From positions 1 to 64,000 of IMG/VR virus record IMGVR_UViG_3300008267_009160: 64,000 nucleotides of DNA. One strand, given 5' to 3'. The position numbers and the translations under genes were made by a program. The stretch comes from a virus. This document shows, one piece after another, positions 26,392 through 32,211 of this stretch. The notes below the pieces were generated by a model. That model searched no databases. It was given only the letters and a program-made list of their open reading frames with translations, and was not told where the DNA came from. Within the stretch, counting starts at the first letter, position 1; every line of letters starts with the position of its first letter.

Positions 26392-26928
26392 TTATTTTGT
26401 ATTATAGTACTCTGTGTGTTCTATAACCAAAGTTGACTTGGTATCTGAACGTAAGTATGCATGTTGGTAAGCGGATATTGCTTGGTCAGGTTCGGTTAGT
26501 TCAATAACATCTACGTCTGTTAACATTTGCTTTATAGCTTCTGTGTGATTTTGTGAATGTTGGGGTCCTGAATGTAGTGGTGTTTTTGCTCCGATTCCTA
26601 CTCGTATAATAACTTTAGGTGTTAAAATTCCTTTAGACATCTCATTCATCTTATCTAGATGATTTACGAGTTGATTCATAGCTAAAATAAAAAAATCAAA
26701 ACGAGGGTAGCAAGTGATCGGTACGAAGCCTTCTAATGCAAGGCCTGTCGACATTCCCATCTGAGTTTCTTCAAATACAGGAAGTTCTATTCTCTTCTCT
26801 AGAGGAACATTCACCAATGTGCTAGATAAAGCGTGGCCACTTACCTTTACTGCTTGTCCTAAAAAGACTGTATTAGGTTGATTCCCTAACCAGTTCATTG
26901 CTTCTATAATTGCTTCTCTATATTTCAT
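26392..26928 (-). CDS. ThDP-dependent enzyme, PYR-domain subunit (E1-beta/transketolase-like)
   Basis: A 178-residue protein resembling the pyrimidine-binding domain of 2-oxoacid dehydrogenase E1-beta or transketolase. The segment L-P-V-F-E-E-T-Q-M-G-M-S-T-G-L-A-L-E-G (about residues 49-67) carries the catalytic Glu that activates thiamine diphosphate. The usual C-terminal third domain is missing. It overlaps the PP-domain gene by 1 nt, so the two should form one heteromeric enzyme. Confidence 0.72.
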   Translation of the reverse strand: MKYREAIIEAMNWLGNQPNTVFLGQAVKVSGHALSSTLVNVPLEKRIELPVFEETQMGMSTGLALEGFVPITCYPRFDFFILAMNQLVNHLDKMNEMSKGILTPKVIIRVGIGAKTPLHSGPQHSQNHTEAIKQMLTDVDVIELTEPDQAISAYQHAYLRSDTKSTLVIEHTEYYNTK

Positions 26929-27560
26929 TAGAAGTTAACCCATTTACCTGTTCCGTGATGTGGATATTTCATTTCATAAGTATAATATATAACTTTATTA
27001 GGAATTACACATCGCTTACCCCAGGCTGATTCTGTATTTGTATGTACACTATTGTTGTTATCTTCTACAACAAACTGCAAAGGTAGATCGAAGTTTTGAG
27101 AATACTTATAAGCTTCCCAAAATACACCTGTTTCAAAAGTCATATCTCCAATAAAGCACCAGACTTTATCTTTTGAATTCTTTAGCTTGAGTCCTTGTGC
27201 TACTCCTAAAGCAATAGGTATGATGCCTCCTACAATTGAAGATGTGTAGAAGTTAGGATCTGAGTTTATTATACCCATGCTTCTACCTTCTATGATCCAA
27301 TCGCGTAATTTACCGGGATTAACTCCGTGAAGTAATGCATGGTAGTGGTTTCTCCATGCAGAGAATACCCAGTCGGTAGGGGAGATATACTGAAAGAGTT
27401 TGATAAGTTCTGGTTCGTTATTGCCGGATAGGTGTATTGGACCTTTTATTTGCCCTTGCTCGTATAAAGCTTTTATATTATCTTCGAAAGAAGATAGATC
27501 TTCGGCAGTTAGTATAACGTCCCTTCTCTTTTCAAAACTAAAATTAACCGGAAAATGCAT
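26928..27560 (-). CDS. ThDP-dependent enzyme, PP-domain subunit (E1-alpha/transketolase-like)
   Basis: A 210-residue protein with the thiamine-diphosphate motif G-D-M near residue 137 leading to E-D-N-N-N about 28 residues later. The N-terminal region I-H-L-S-G-N-N-E-P contains the conserved substrate-side histidine. Much shorter than E1-alpha (about 320-400). In a glycan island it could transfer a two-carbon unit to a sugar, or make a precursor, rather than feed the host TCA cycle. The reaction is unknown. Confidence 0.72.
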   Translation of the reverse strand: MHFPVNFSFEKRRDVILTAEDLSSFEDNIKALYEQGQIKGPIHLSGNNEPELIKLFQYISPTDWVFSAWRNHYHALLHGVNPGKLRDWIIEGRSMGIINSDPNFYTSSIVGGIIPIALGVAQGLKLKNSKDKVWCFIGDMTFETGVFWEAYKYSQNFDLPLQFVVEDNNNSVHTNTESAWGKRCVIPNKVIYYTYEMKYPHHGTGKWVNF

Positions 27561-27597
27561 TTGATGCTTTTATATAAATATGCATCAATCTAAAAAG

Positions 27598-27684
27598 TAC
27601 CTAGGGCGGGAATCGAACCCGCACGACCTTTTTCGGGTCAAAGGATTTTAAGTCCTTCGTGTCTACCTGTTCCACCACCTAGGC
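27598..27684 (-). tRNA. tRNA-Leu (UAA)
   Basis: An 87-nt class II tRNA on the minus strand. Acceptor GCCTAGG pairs with CCTAGGT, D-arm GTG/CAC, anticodon stem AAGGA/TCCTT with loop CTTAAAA (anticodon TAA), long variable arm, and T-arm with TTCGATT loop. CCA is not encoded. Confidence 0.95.
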
Positions 27685-27688
27685 ATAC

Positions 27689-28061
27689 GCTACTGTTCTT
27701 TGACGTTTTTTATTTTATCCTTTTAAAATTTGTTTACTGCTCGATAACTTACTTTCAAGCTTATCACAGCGTGAATCTATTGTTCTGTAAATATCCTGTG
27801 CGATATCATCAGTCTGTTTTTGAACTTCGTTAATTCGCTGAAAGATATTTCCAGATTCGGTACTTATTGATCGGTAGATATGATCAGTGTTCTCATGTAA
27901 AACCTGTCTTAGGTCTCTGATCTGTGTGTTTAAATTGTTTACCCTAACGAAAGCATAAACAGCAACTGCTGCAATAGCAACAACCGCCACGAATGCTATC
28001 CCTAAACTAAATGATAATAGTTCCATAATTTGTTTCTCCTTATATGTCAAAGAACAGTAGC
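27689..28061. repeat. 18-nt inverted repeat enclosing a small CDS
   Basis: GCTACTGTTCTTTGACGT at 27689-27706 and its complement (17 of 18 matching) at 28044-28061. The arms sit just outside the gene 27715-28026, 5 nt from the tRNA-Leu(UAA) end and 3 nt from the tRNA-Leu(UAG) end. The pairing would loop out the whole mRNA between two tRNAs. On the minus strand the 28044-28061 arm contains a boxA-like TGTTCTTTGACA. Confidence 0.75.
27715..28026 (-). CDS. Small membrane protein with coiled coil
   Basis: A 103-residue protein starting MELLSFSLGIAF at the ATG at 28026, which keeps the gene outside the flanking tRNA. Residues about 5-28 form one transmembrane helix; the rest is a long amphipathic, Q/N/S-rich coiled coil. 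Topology resembles spanins or inner-membrane anchors of lysis and superinfection-exclusion proteins. Similar in layout to 30880-31182. Enclosed by an 18-nt inverted repeat. Confidence 0.65.
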   Translation of the reverse strand: MELLSFSLGIAFVAVVAIAAVAVYAFVRVNNLNTQIRDLRQVLHENTDHIYRSISTESGNIFQRINEVQKQTDDIAQDIYRTIDSRCDKLESKLSSSKQILKG

Positions 28062-28063
28062 TG

Positions 28064-28145
28064 TGCTCCATGAGAGACTCGAACTCTCAAGCCTTGCGGC
28101 ACCAGATCCTAAGTCTGGCGTGTCTACCAATTTCACCAACGGAGC
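28064..28145 (-). tRNA. tRNA-Leu (UAG)
   Basis: An 82-nt class II tRNA. Acceptor GCTCCGT/ATGGAGC, D-arm GTG..CAC, anticodon stem CCAGA/TCTGG with loop CTTAGGA (anticodon TAG), variable arm TGCCGCAAGGCT and T-loop TTCGAGT. Confidence 0.95.
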
Positions 28146-28150
28146 GGTGC

Positions 28151-28228
28151 GTCCCAGTTTGAACAGATAATGTGCTGTTCTCTCATTGCTCCCGTATACG
28201 ACACCTGCGTACCTCGTAGGAGTGGGAC
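28151..28228 (-). ncRNA. Candidate structured RNA A in the tRNA array
   Basis: A 78-nt non-coding stretch between the HETIH gene and tRNA-Leu(UAG). Outer stem 28151-28156/28223-28228 (GTCCCA/TGGGAC on the plus strand). Inside are a compound arm (28189-28192/28219-28222 continuing with 28197-28201/28214-28218) and a 6-bp hairpin 28161-28166/28175-28180. It looks cloverleaf-like but is not a tRNA (no T-loop). Strand assumed minus. Confidence 0.5.
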
Positions 28229-28245
28229 TACAACATCAACGAGCG

Positions 28246-28788
28246 TTAATAGAGAATATTGGTTACTCCTGCTATTAACTGACCTTGTTTTTGAAAAGCA
28301 TCTTCTTCCCAAGGCCTCTTTTCATAGGTAACATTTTCTAAATTAAATTCTTCGCCTTTCCAGTATACAATTCCTGTATTTTGGTCATAGGAGATGTCGC
28401 CGTCTTGGTATTGTGTGAGATGTATTGTTTCGTGGGAAAGTACTTCGATAGCATCTTCTCTATCTAGCTCTGCAATAAACAGGTAGTATATGCCATTGAA
28501 AGACCTAATATGAGCTTTAAGTTCGCCGTCAAACTGCGACTTTGCTTGGTCTGAGAGAGGGTTAATAACAACGGTGATGCCTGTTAGTCCGGCTTGGTCT
28601 AGAGCTATGCTTAGAGCAGTGTCGTAGTAAGTAGGCATACTGTTATTTACTACAGAATTGTTAAACGGTAATTCGACTTGCTTATAAGGCTCTTCTTGAG
28701 TGAAGTTGTTAGCCATCAATATTCCCGCTACTATTAGCAGTGTAACTACTCCGGTAGCTATTCCAATTTTTTTCCAGTTTGATTTCAT
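28246..28788 (-). CDS. Membrane-anchored HEXXH metallopeptidase-like protein
   Basis: A 180-residue protein. Residues about 7-26 form an N-terminal transmembrane anchor after a basic start (MKSNWKK), placing the rest in the periplasm. S-H-E-T-I-H-L-T-Q-Y (about residues 117-126) is an HEXXH zinc site. No cleavable signal is evident. It may act in lysis or on envelope proteins. Located between tRNA genes and the tRNA-like element. Confidence 0.65.
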   Translation of the reverse strand: MKSNWKKIGIATGVVTLLIVAGILMANNFTQEEPYKQVELPFNNSVVNNSMPTYYDTALSIALDQAGLTGITVVINPLSDQAKSQFDGELKAHIRSFNGIYYLFIAELDREDAIEVLSHETIHLTQYQDGDISYDQNTGIVYWKGEEFNLENVTYEKRPWEEDAFQKQGQLIAGVTNILY

Positions 28789-28804
28789 TGTTGATAATTT
28801 TTAG

Positions 28805-28910
28805 CAGCCAGGGGAGGAATCGAACCTCCACGCTTAAATTAAGCGGACACTAAAAGTGCCTGTGTATATCCTTCGGTAGTCATATGCCTACACGTTTTCA
28901 CCACCTAGCT
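28805..28910 (-). tRNA. Atypical class II tRNA-like gene with enlarged D-loop
   Basis: A 106-nt element with a sound acceptor stem (AGCTAGG/CCTGGCT), T-arm (GGAGG TTCGATT CCTCC), variable-arm hairpin (CGCTTA/TAAGCG) and D-stem GTG/CAC. The D-loop is about 34 nt, some 20 nt more than in the neighbouring tRNA-Leu genes, and the anticodon stem is irregular (GGCA/TGTC around CTTTTAG, apparent anticodon TTT, or a 5-nt loop). Body resembles tRNA-Leu. Could be a decayed tRNA, one with an unusual inserted element, or a tRNA mimic. Amino acid uncertain. Confidence 0.5.
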
Positions 28911-28923
28911 TTTTATGCCTTTA

Positions 28924-29133
28924 TTACTTGATAGCTTGGTCGTGAGCAGATTTACCACCACCTACGGAGACGGTATCTTCACTACCTGAAATTTTAGCTA
29001 CAGTACTATCTGTTGCGACAACTGAGCTGTCTGCTACAGCGGTGCTATCAGCGCCGGTGTTTTCGGTTGAAGCGGATCCTCCGCAGGACATCATGGCAAA
29101 CATAACGGCAATTGCAAGAATTGTCTTTTTCAT
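28924..29133 (-). CDS. Small lipoprotein
   Basis: A 69-residue protein: basic start MKKT, hydrophobic segment to residue 15, and lipobox M-M-S-C-G-G with the acylated cysteine at residue 17. The mature part is a low-complexity Ser/Thr/Asp/Ala tract, disordered and probably periplasmic or surface exposed. The form is typical of Bacteroidetes lipoproteins. It has its own promoter (29172-29202). May serve in lysis or superinfection exclusion. Confidence 0.75.
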   Translation of the reverse strand: MKKTILAIAVMFAMMSCGGSASTENTGADSTAVADSSVVATDSTVAKISGSEDTVSVGGGKSAHDQAIK

Positions 29134-29171
29134 ACTTTTTTTTTAATTTTGATTTGTTAATAATTGTAGAA

Positions 29172-29202
29172 TAAATATAGAATAAAAACTTCAGACTTCC
29201 AA
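29172..29202 (-). promoter_or_regulatory. Bacteroidetes-type promoter of the small lipoprotein
   Basis: TTG (29200-29202), a 20-nt spacer starting GAAGTCTGAAG, and TATATTTA (29172-29179) on the minus strand. It shares AGTCTGAA in the spacer with the promoters at 1766, 1847 and 33823. Confidence 0.65.
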
Positions 29203-30111
29203 CTAAAGGCGGGCTCCTACCTTATTTTTTATAATTAACGTATCATTCTGTATATCTGTACAAGCTGTAGGGGTTGGTCCTATCCACCAGGATGCTAAAC
29301 AACTACTGCCAATAGAACCCATAATAGGACCTGTTAGACCGTTACATGGTTTGTATGTGTAAAGTAAATTACAATTAGCATCCCATTGGGCCTGGTGTAG
29401 TAAACCAACAGTATGTCCTGCTTCATGAGATACGCATACTCTAGTTCGTAAAGCATTGTAGCTTAGTGTATTAGTAAATACAAAACACGGAGTATCACTT
29501 CCCCAAAACATACTCCCTACATATGCTACACCTGCTACTCCTGGATATATTTCATTAGAAGTGGTAATTACTACTCTCATTCTTTTTGTTATACTAGCTT
29601 TAAGGTATACGCTTTCATCTGTAGTAACAATTACATTAAATTTAACATAGTCTTTAGATACACTATCTAATATTGTCTGTATATCTGCAGGGTATAATCC
29701 ACTTGGTAAGAGCTGTTTCGGTATACCGTTATTCCAAGATGGGCTGTTTAAGTAGTATCCATCGAAATCTAATAATATAACTGAGCTAGCACCCGGGTTA
29801 TTCCCGTACGGGTATGGATCACAGGCATTACCTATACCATCACCATCAGAATCTAATTGAGTTGAATTTGAAACTTTAGGACAGTTATCATTTATATCAG
29901 GGATACCATCTTTATCAAAATCTCTTAATTTGGTCGATCCTCCGACTCGAGCCATTTCAAACTCTATTCTAGTTTTGAATGAACTATTATCTAGAGGGCC
30001 AAAATCACAAATTTCAACTTTAGGATTACTTGGTTGATTAATTTTCTCTTTAGTACAGGTTGATAGCACTGCTATAAAAAGTATGCAGCAAAGCAATAAT
30101 CTAGTGTTCAT
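29203..30111 (-). CDS. Lipoprotein metzincin-like protease with thrombospondin-3 repeats
   Basis: A 302-residue protein. The signal peptide has a lipobox-like L-S-T-C ending near residue 19. Two calcium-binding TSP3-type repeats lie at about residues 63-100 (D-x-D-x-D-G-I-P-D and D-S-D-G-D-G-I-G). H-E-A-G-H-T-V-G-L-L-H (about 230-240) is the extended HEXXHxxGxxH zinc site of metzincins. An extracellular or periplasmic protease of a kind common in Bacteroidetes but unusual in a phage; possible host acquisition. Role could be lysis, spread or modifying the surface. Confidence 0.82.
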   Translation of the reverse strand: MNTRLLLCCILFIAVLSTCTKEKINQPSNPKVEICDFGPLDNSSFKTRIEFEMARVGGSTKLRDFDKDGIPDINDNCPKVSNSTQLDSDGDGIGNACDPYPYGNNPGASSVILLDFDGYYLNSPSWNNGIPKQLLPSGLYPADIQTILDSVSKDYVKFNVIVTTDESVYLKASITKRMRVVITTSNEIYPGVAGVAYVGSMFWGSDTPCFVFTNTLSYNALRTRVCVSHEAGHTVGLLHQAQWDANCNLLYTYKPCNGLTGPIMGSIGSSCLASWWIGPTPTACTDIQNDTLIIKNKVGARL

Positions 30112-30161
30112 TATAGTAAGGTTGTACTTATAATTAGTTTACAGCCTTAGCAGGACGTCGA

Positions 30162-30623
30162 TTATTTTTTGCATACTGAATCTGCAGCATAAGTCATCAG
30201 GGGGGAATTTCCTTTGTGTCTCACCTTATACCCCATCCCGGTTACTATACCTACTGCTGAAGTGAGAGCTTGGTTTGATTGGTATTTTGGGTCGGGATTA
30301 ATATCAATATCAATCCAGGTTGCTTTAATGTTTAATTCTGATCTTAGCAGTTCTGCTATTTCAACTGAAAACCAAACTTCGTTTAGTAGCCTTGGTGTGT
30401 TTTCTCTTTCTCTACCTGTGTTAAATTTTGAGAAAAGAACATGAGCTCCTTTTCCGGGCTTGTACAGCCCCACTACCAGGGCGTATACTGTTGTGAGTAA
30501 TCTATTTTGAGAATCGCATCCAATTAAAACTTCAACTCCGGGGTTCCTTTCTGTGTAATCTTTTACGTATTTAACTAGGTCTACTCTCTGCTTAGTGGAG
30601 AGTGTTTTAAACTCTCTTTCCAT
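30162..30623 (-). CDS. RNase H-like protein, DUF458/YkuK type
   Basis: A 153-residue protein. I-G-C-D-S-Q near residues 34-39, a later I-D-I-D-I-N-P-D-P near 101-109 and a C-terminal acidic/helix pattern resemble the YkuK (DUF458) family with an RNase H-like fold. Biological role unknown even in bacteria; nuclease or nucleic-acid binding is possible. Next to tRNA-Arg(UCU), so an RNA-related job is conceivable. Confidence 0.65.
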   Translation of the reverse strand: MEREFKTLSTKQRVDLVKYVKDYTERNPGVEVLIGCDSQNRLLTTVYALVVGLYKPGKGAHVLFSKFNTGRERENTPRLLNEVWFSVEIAELLRSELNIKATWIDIDINPDPKYQSNQALTSAVGIVTGMGYKVRHKGNSPLMTYAADSVCKK

Positions 30624-30653
30624 AGTCTTTAATTTTTACGTTTTACCAATCAG

Positions 30654-30725
30654 TAGTCTCACCAAGAATCGAACTTGGATCCACTGCTTAGAAGGCAGTT
30701 GTTCTATCCGTTGAACTATGAGACC
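30654..30725 (-). tRNA. tRNA-Arg (UCU)
   Basis: A 72-nt tRNA. Acceptor GGTCTCA/TGAGACT with a G-U at the end, anticodon stem ACTGC/GCAGT with loop CTTCTAA (anticodon TCT), T-arm CCAAG TTCGATT CTTGG. Confidence 0.95.
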
Positions 30726-30731
30726 AAAAAG

Positions 30732-30860
30732 GAAGAGTTGCTAACGAGCTTTGAATCTTACCTACGCACTGTGAGGTATCTCGTCTTCTTTGTTCGCATT
30801 GCCTGTTCATGGTGCACCAATTCCAGGTTGCCGTGCGTGTCAGTGTTATAACAACTCTTC
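30732..30860 (-). ncRNA. Candidate structured RNA B in the tRNA array
   Basis: A 129-nt non-coding stretch closed by a perfect 9-bp stem (30732-30740/30852-30860). Inside are a 6-bp stem 30764-30769/30833-30838, and a hairpin formed by 30802-30805/30824-30827 with the palindrome TGGTGCACCA at its tip. On the minus strand the closing stem is followed by C then T5, like a terminator, directly before tRNA-Arg(UCU). Strand assumed minus. Confidence 0.55.
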
Positions 30861-30879
30861 AAATCGTTTCGTTATATTC

Positions 30880-31182
30880 TTATCTATTTTGATCTCCTGC
30901 TTTTTTAATAGCAAGGATTGCTTTATCTACTCTTGAATCAACTTTCTTAGAGAGTTCTTGAATTTTTTGATCTGTACTTTTTGATACACTTCCTAGAGTT
31001 TCTGTTATATCTCTTATATCTTCTCTAAATGCTCTAACTTCATCTCTCATCTTTCTATGATCTATAACTACGTATATAACCGTAACAATCATTATACCTA
31101 AAAGAAACATTGAGATTGGGTGTGGTAGTGATGATACTACTACTTCATCAGAAAAACCAGGAAGTGTTTGTAACAGATACAT
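30880..31182 (-). CDS. Small membrane protein with coiled coil
   Basis: A 100-residue protein. Residues about 20-41 (hydrophobic, Ile/Val-rich) form a single transmembrane helix, followed by a basic stretch and a charged coiled coil to the C-terminus. Same architecture as 27715-28026 and 40099-40317. Possibly a spanin, an antiholin partner or an exclusion protein. No family recognised. Confidence 0.6.
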   Translation of the reverse strand: MYLLQTLPGFSDEVVVSSLPHPISMFLLGIMIVTVIYVVIDHRKMRDEVRAFREDIRDITETLGSVSKSTDQKIQELSKKVDSRVDKAILAIKKAGDQNR

Positions 31183-31203
31183 AATCTTTAATTTTTGGTT
31201 TAT

Positions 31204-31302
31204 AAAAAGGTATAGTACACTCTTAATATTGACTCCGACTCTTTTTCAAGCCAGCACCTCCGAAATGACGCTGACGTTGGGATAGGAGAGTCTAACCTTT
31301 TT
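31204..31302 (-). ncRNA. Candidate structured RNA C in the tRNA array
   Basis: A 99-nt non-coding stretch closed by 8 bp (31204-31211/31295-31302), with an inner stem 31237-31242/31287-31292 and a hairpin 31252-31255/31270-31273. It lies between tRNA-Arg(CCG) and the membrane gene at 30880-31182. A/T-rich ends make the closing stem weaker than in elements A and B. Confidence 0.4.
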
Positions 31303-31361
31303 TCAAAGTTAAACAATAGAATTGAACTATAACACAACTCTATATCGAAAGCATACTATTG

Positions 31362-31432
31362 TGGATGATACTGGAATCGAACCAGCGCTTCAAGAGTCGG
31401 AGTCTCGCGTCCTGCCATTAGACGAATCACCC
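31362..31432 (-). tRNA. tRNA with anticodon CCG (Arg by anticodon; Gln/Glu-like body)
   Basis: A 71-nt tRNA. Acceptor GGGTGAT/ATCATCC, D-arm GTCT/GGAC, anticodon stem CGAGA/TCTTG with loop CTCCGAC (anticodon CCG), T-arm GCTGG TTCGATT CCAGT. The D-arm region TTCGTCTAAxGG is nearly identical to the neighbouring tRNA-Glu and typical of Glu/Gln tRNAs, suggesting an anticodon change in such a tRNA. Charging amino acid not certain. Confidence 0.8.
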
Positions 31433-31457
31433 ATCAGATCTGAAAAGATCTTTTCTG

Positions 31458-31531
31458 TTGACCCTGCTGGACTCGAACCAGCTACCCGCAGATTATGAGT
31501 CTGCTGCTCTAACCTGGTGAGCTAAGGGTCA
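31458..31531 (-). tRNA. tRNA with anticodon CAU (Met, or Ile2 if modified)
   Basis: A 74-nt tRNA. Acceptor TGACCCT/AGGGTCA (an unusual T1-A72 pair), anticodon stem GCAGA/TCTGC with loop CTCATAA, T-arm GCTGG TTCGAGT CCAGC. Elongator Met, initiator Met and lysidine-modified Ile2 cannot be separated by sight. Confidence 0.92.
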
Positions 31532-31608
31532 CTGTTAATATTTTAAATATAGTGACTATTTATAAATATACAAACGGTTTCAGTATCTTTAACTTAAATT
31601 TTTAAAAC

Positions 31609-31776
31609 ATGAAAGAACAAGTATTAGGCCTAGTAAGACACGCTTTAACTTTTGTCGGCGGTATTATCGTCGCTAAAGGACTTCTTGACGAGGCTCTTTT
31701 TCAAGAAGTACTCGGCGGAGTTATGACTCTAGTCGGTGCTGTTTGGTCAATTGCTTCTAAGAAGAAAGCAGCTTAA
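31609..31776 (+). CDS. Small holin-like membrane protein on the opposite strand
   Basis: A 55-residue gene on the plus strand, the only convincing one in the window. MKEQVLGLVRHALTFVGG starts an N-terminal amphipathic/hydrophobic helix (residues about 10-24), then a short polar turn and a second hydrophobic helix (about 34-50), ending in a K-K-K-A-A basic tail. This matches small two-helix phage holins (Pam3-gp28 type). A -7-like TATCTTTA lies upstream at about 31584 and a strong terminator follows. It probably permeabilises the inner membrane at lysis. Confidence 0.75.
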   Translation: MKEQVLGLVRHALTFVGGIIVAKGLLDEALFQEVLGGVMTLVGAVWSIASKKKAA

Positions 31777-31800
31777 TCTAACTGTTCTCACTTTTTAATG

Positions 31801-31826
31801 AGCCGGCTTTATGCCGGCTTTTTTTT
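31801..31826 (+). terminator. Intrinsic terminator of the holin-like gene
   Basis: A perfect 7-bp stem AGCCGGC/GCCGGCT with loop TTTAT, followed by a run of T on the plus strand. It ends the plus-strand transcript just before the convergent tRNA-Glu gene. Confidence 0.9.
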
Positions 31827-31827
31827 G

Positions 31828-31899
31828 TACTCGGTACGGGAATCGAACCCGTATCTTATCCGTGAAAGGGATACGTCCTAACCGTTAGACGAACTGAGC
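31828..31899 (-). tRNA. tRNA-Glu (UUC)
   Basis: A 72-nt tRNA. Acceptor GCTCAGT/ACCGAGT (one A-C mismatch), anticodon stem TATCC/GGATA with loop CTTTCAC (anticodon TTC), T-arm ACGGG TTCGATT CCCGT. Confidence 0.94.
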
Positions 31900-31902
31900 G
31901 TG

Positions 31903-31973
31903 TTACTCCGACTGGGCTCGAACCAGGAACTGCAGAATCAAAATCTGTCGTGTTACCATTACACCACGGAGCA
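31903..31973 (-). tRNA. tRNA-Gln (UUG)
   Basis: A 71-nt tRNA. Acceptor TGCTCCG/CGGAGTA, anticodon stem ACAGA/TCTGC with loop TTTTGAT (anticodon TTG), T-loop TTCGAGC. Confidence 0.93.
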
Positions 31974-31979
31974 ATGTAG

Positions 31980-32051
31980 TAGAGTAGACAGGGCTCGAAC
32001 CTGCACGCACTTGCTCCCAAAGCAAGGGACCTACCATTGGTCAACTACTCT
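31980..32051 (-). tRNA. tRNA-Pro (UGG)
   Basis: A 72-nt tRNA. Acceptor AGAGTAG/CTACTCT, anticodon stem CTTGC/GCAAG with loop TTTGGGA (anticodon TGG), T-loop TTCGAGC. Confidence 0.94.
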
Positions 32052-32056
32052 ATTAG

Positions 32057-32128
32057 AGCTCCCATCCGGAATCGAACCGAATTATCTTGATTACAAGTCA
32101 AGTGCATCGCCTGCAATGCTTTGGGAGC
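32057..32128 (-). tRNA. tRNA-Thr (UGU)
   Basis: A 72-nt tRNA. Acceptor GCTCCCA/TGGGAGC, anticodon stem CTTGA/TCAAG with loop CTTGTAA (anticodon TGT), T-loop TTCGATT. Confidence 0.94.
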
Positions 32129-32134
32129 TGTTAG

Positions 32135-32207
32135 CGCGGATGGTAGGACTCGAACCTACAACCTTCGGTTTTGGAGACCGCAACTCTACCAATTGAGCTA
32201 CACCCAC
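32135..32207 (-). tRNA. tRNA-Trp (CCA)
   Basis: A 73-nt tRNA. Acceptor GTGGGTG/CATCCGC, anticodon loop CTCCAAA (anticodon CCA) on a CGGT/ACCG stem, T-arm GTAGG TTCGAGT CCTAC, discriminator G. Confidence 0.94.
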
Positions 32208-32211
32208 GTTT

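Noticed and set aside
28151-28228. The element next to tRNA-Leu(UAG) as another tRNA
   Set aside because: It has a stem-and-arms fold but no T-loop TTCxAxx, no anticodon arm with U33 and wrong arm spacing.
28805-28910. Selenocysteine tRNA or stop-codon suppressor
   Set aside because: No UCA anticodon or long acceptor arm; a TTA reading needs a poorly paired stem.
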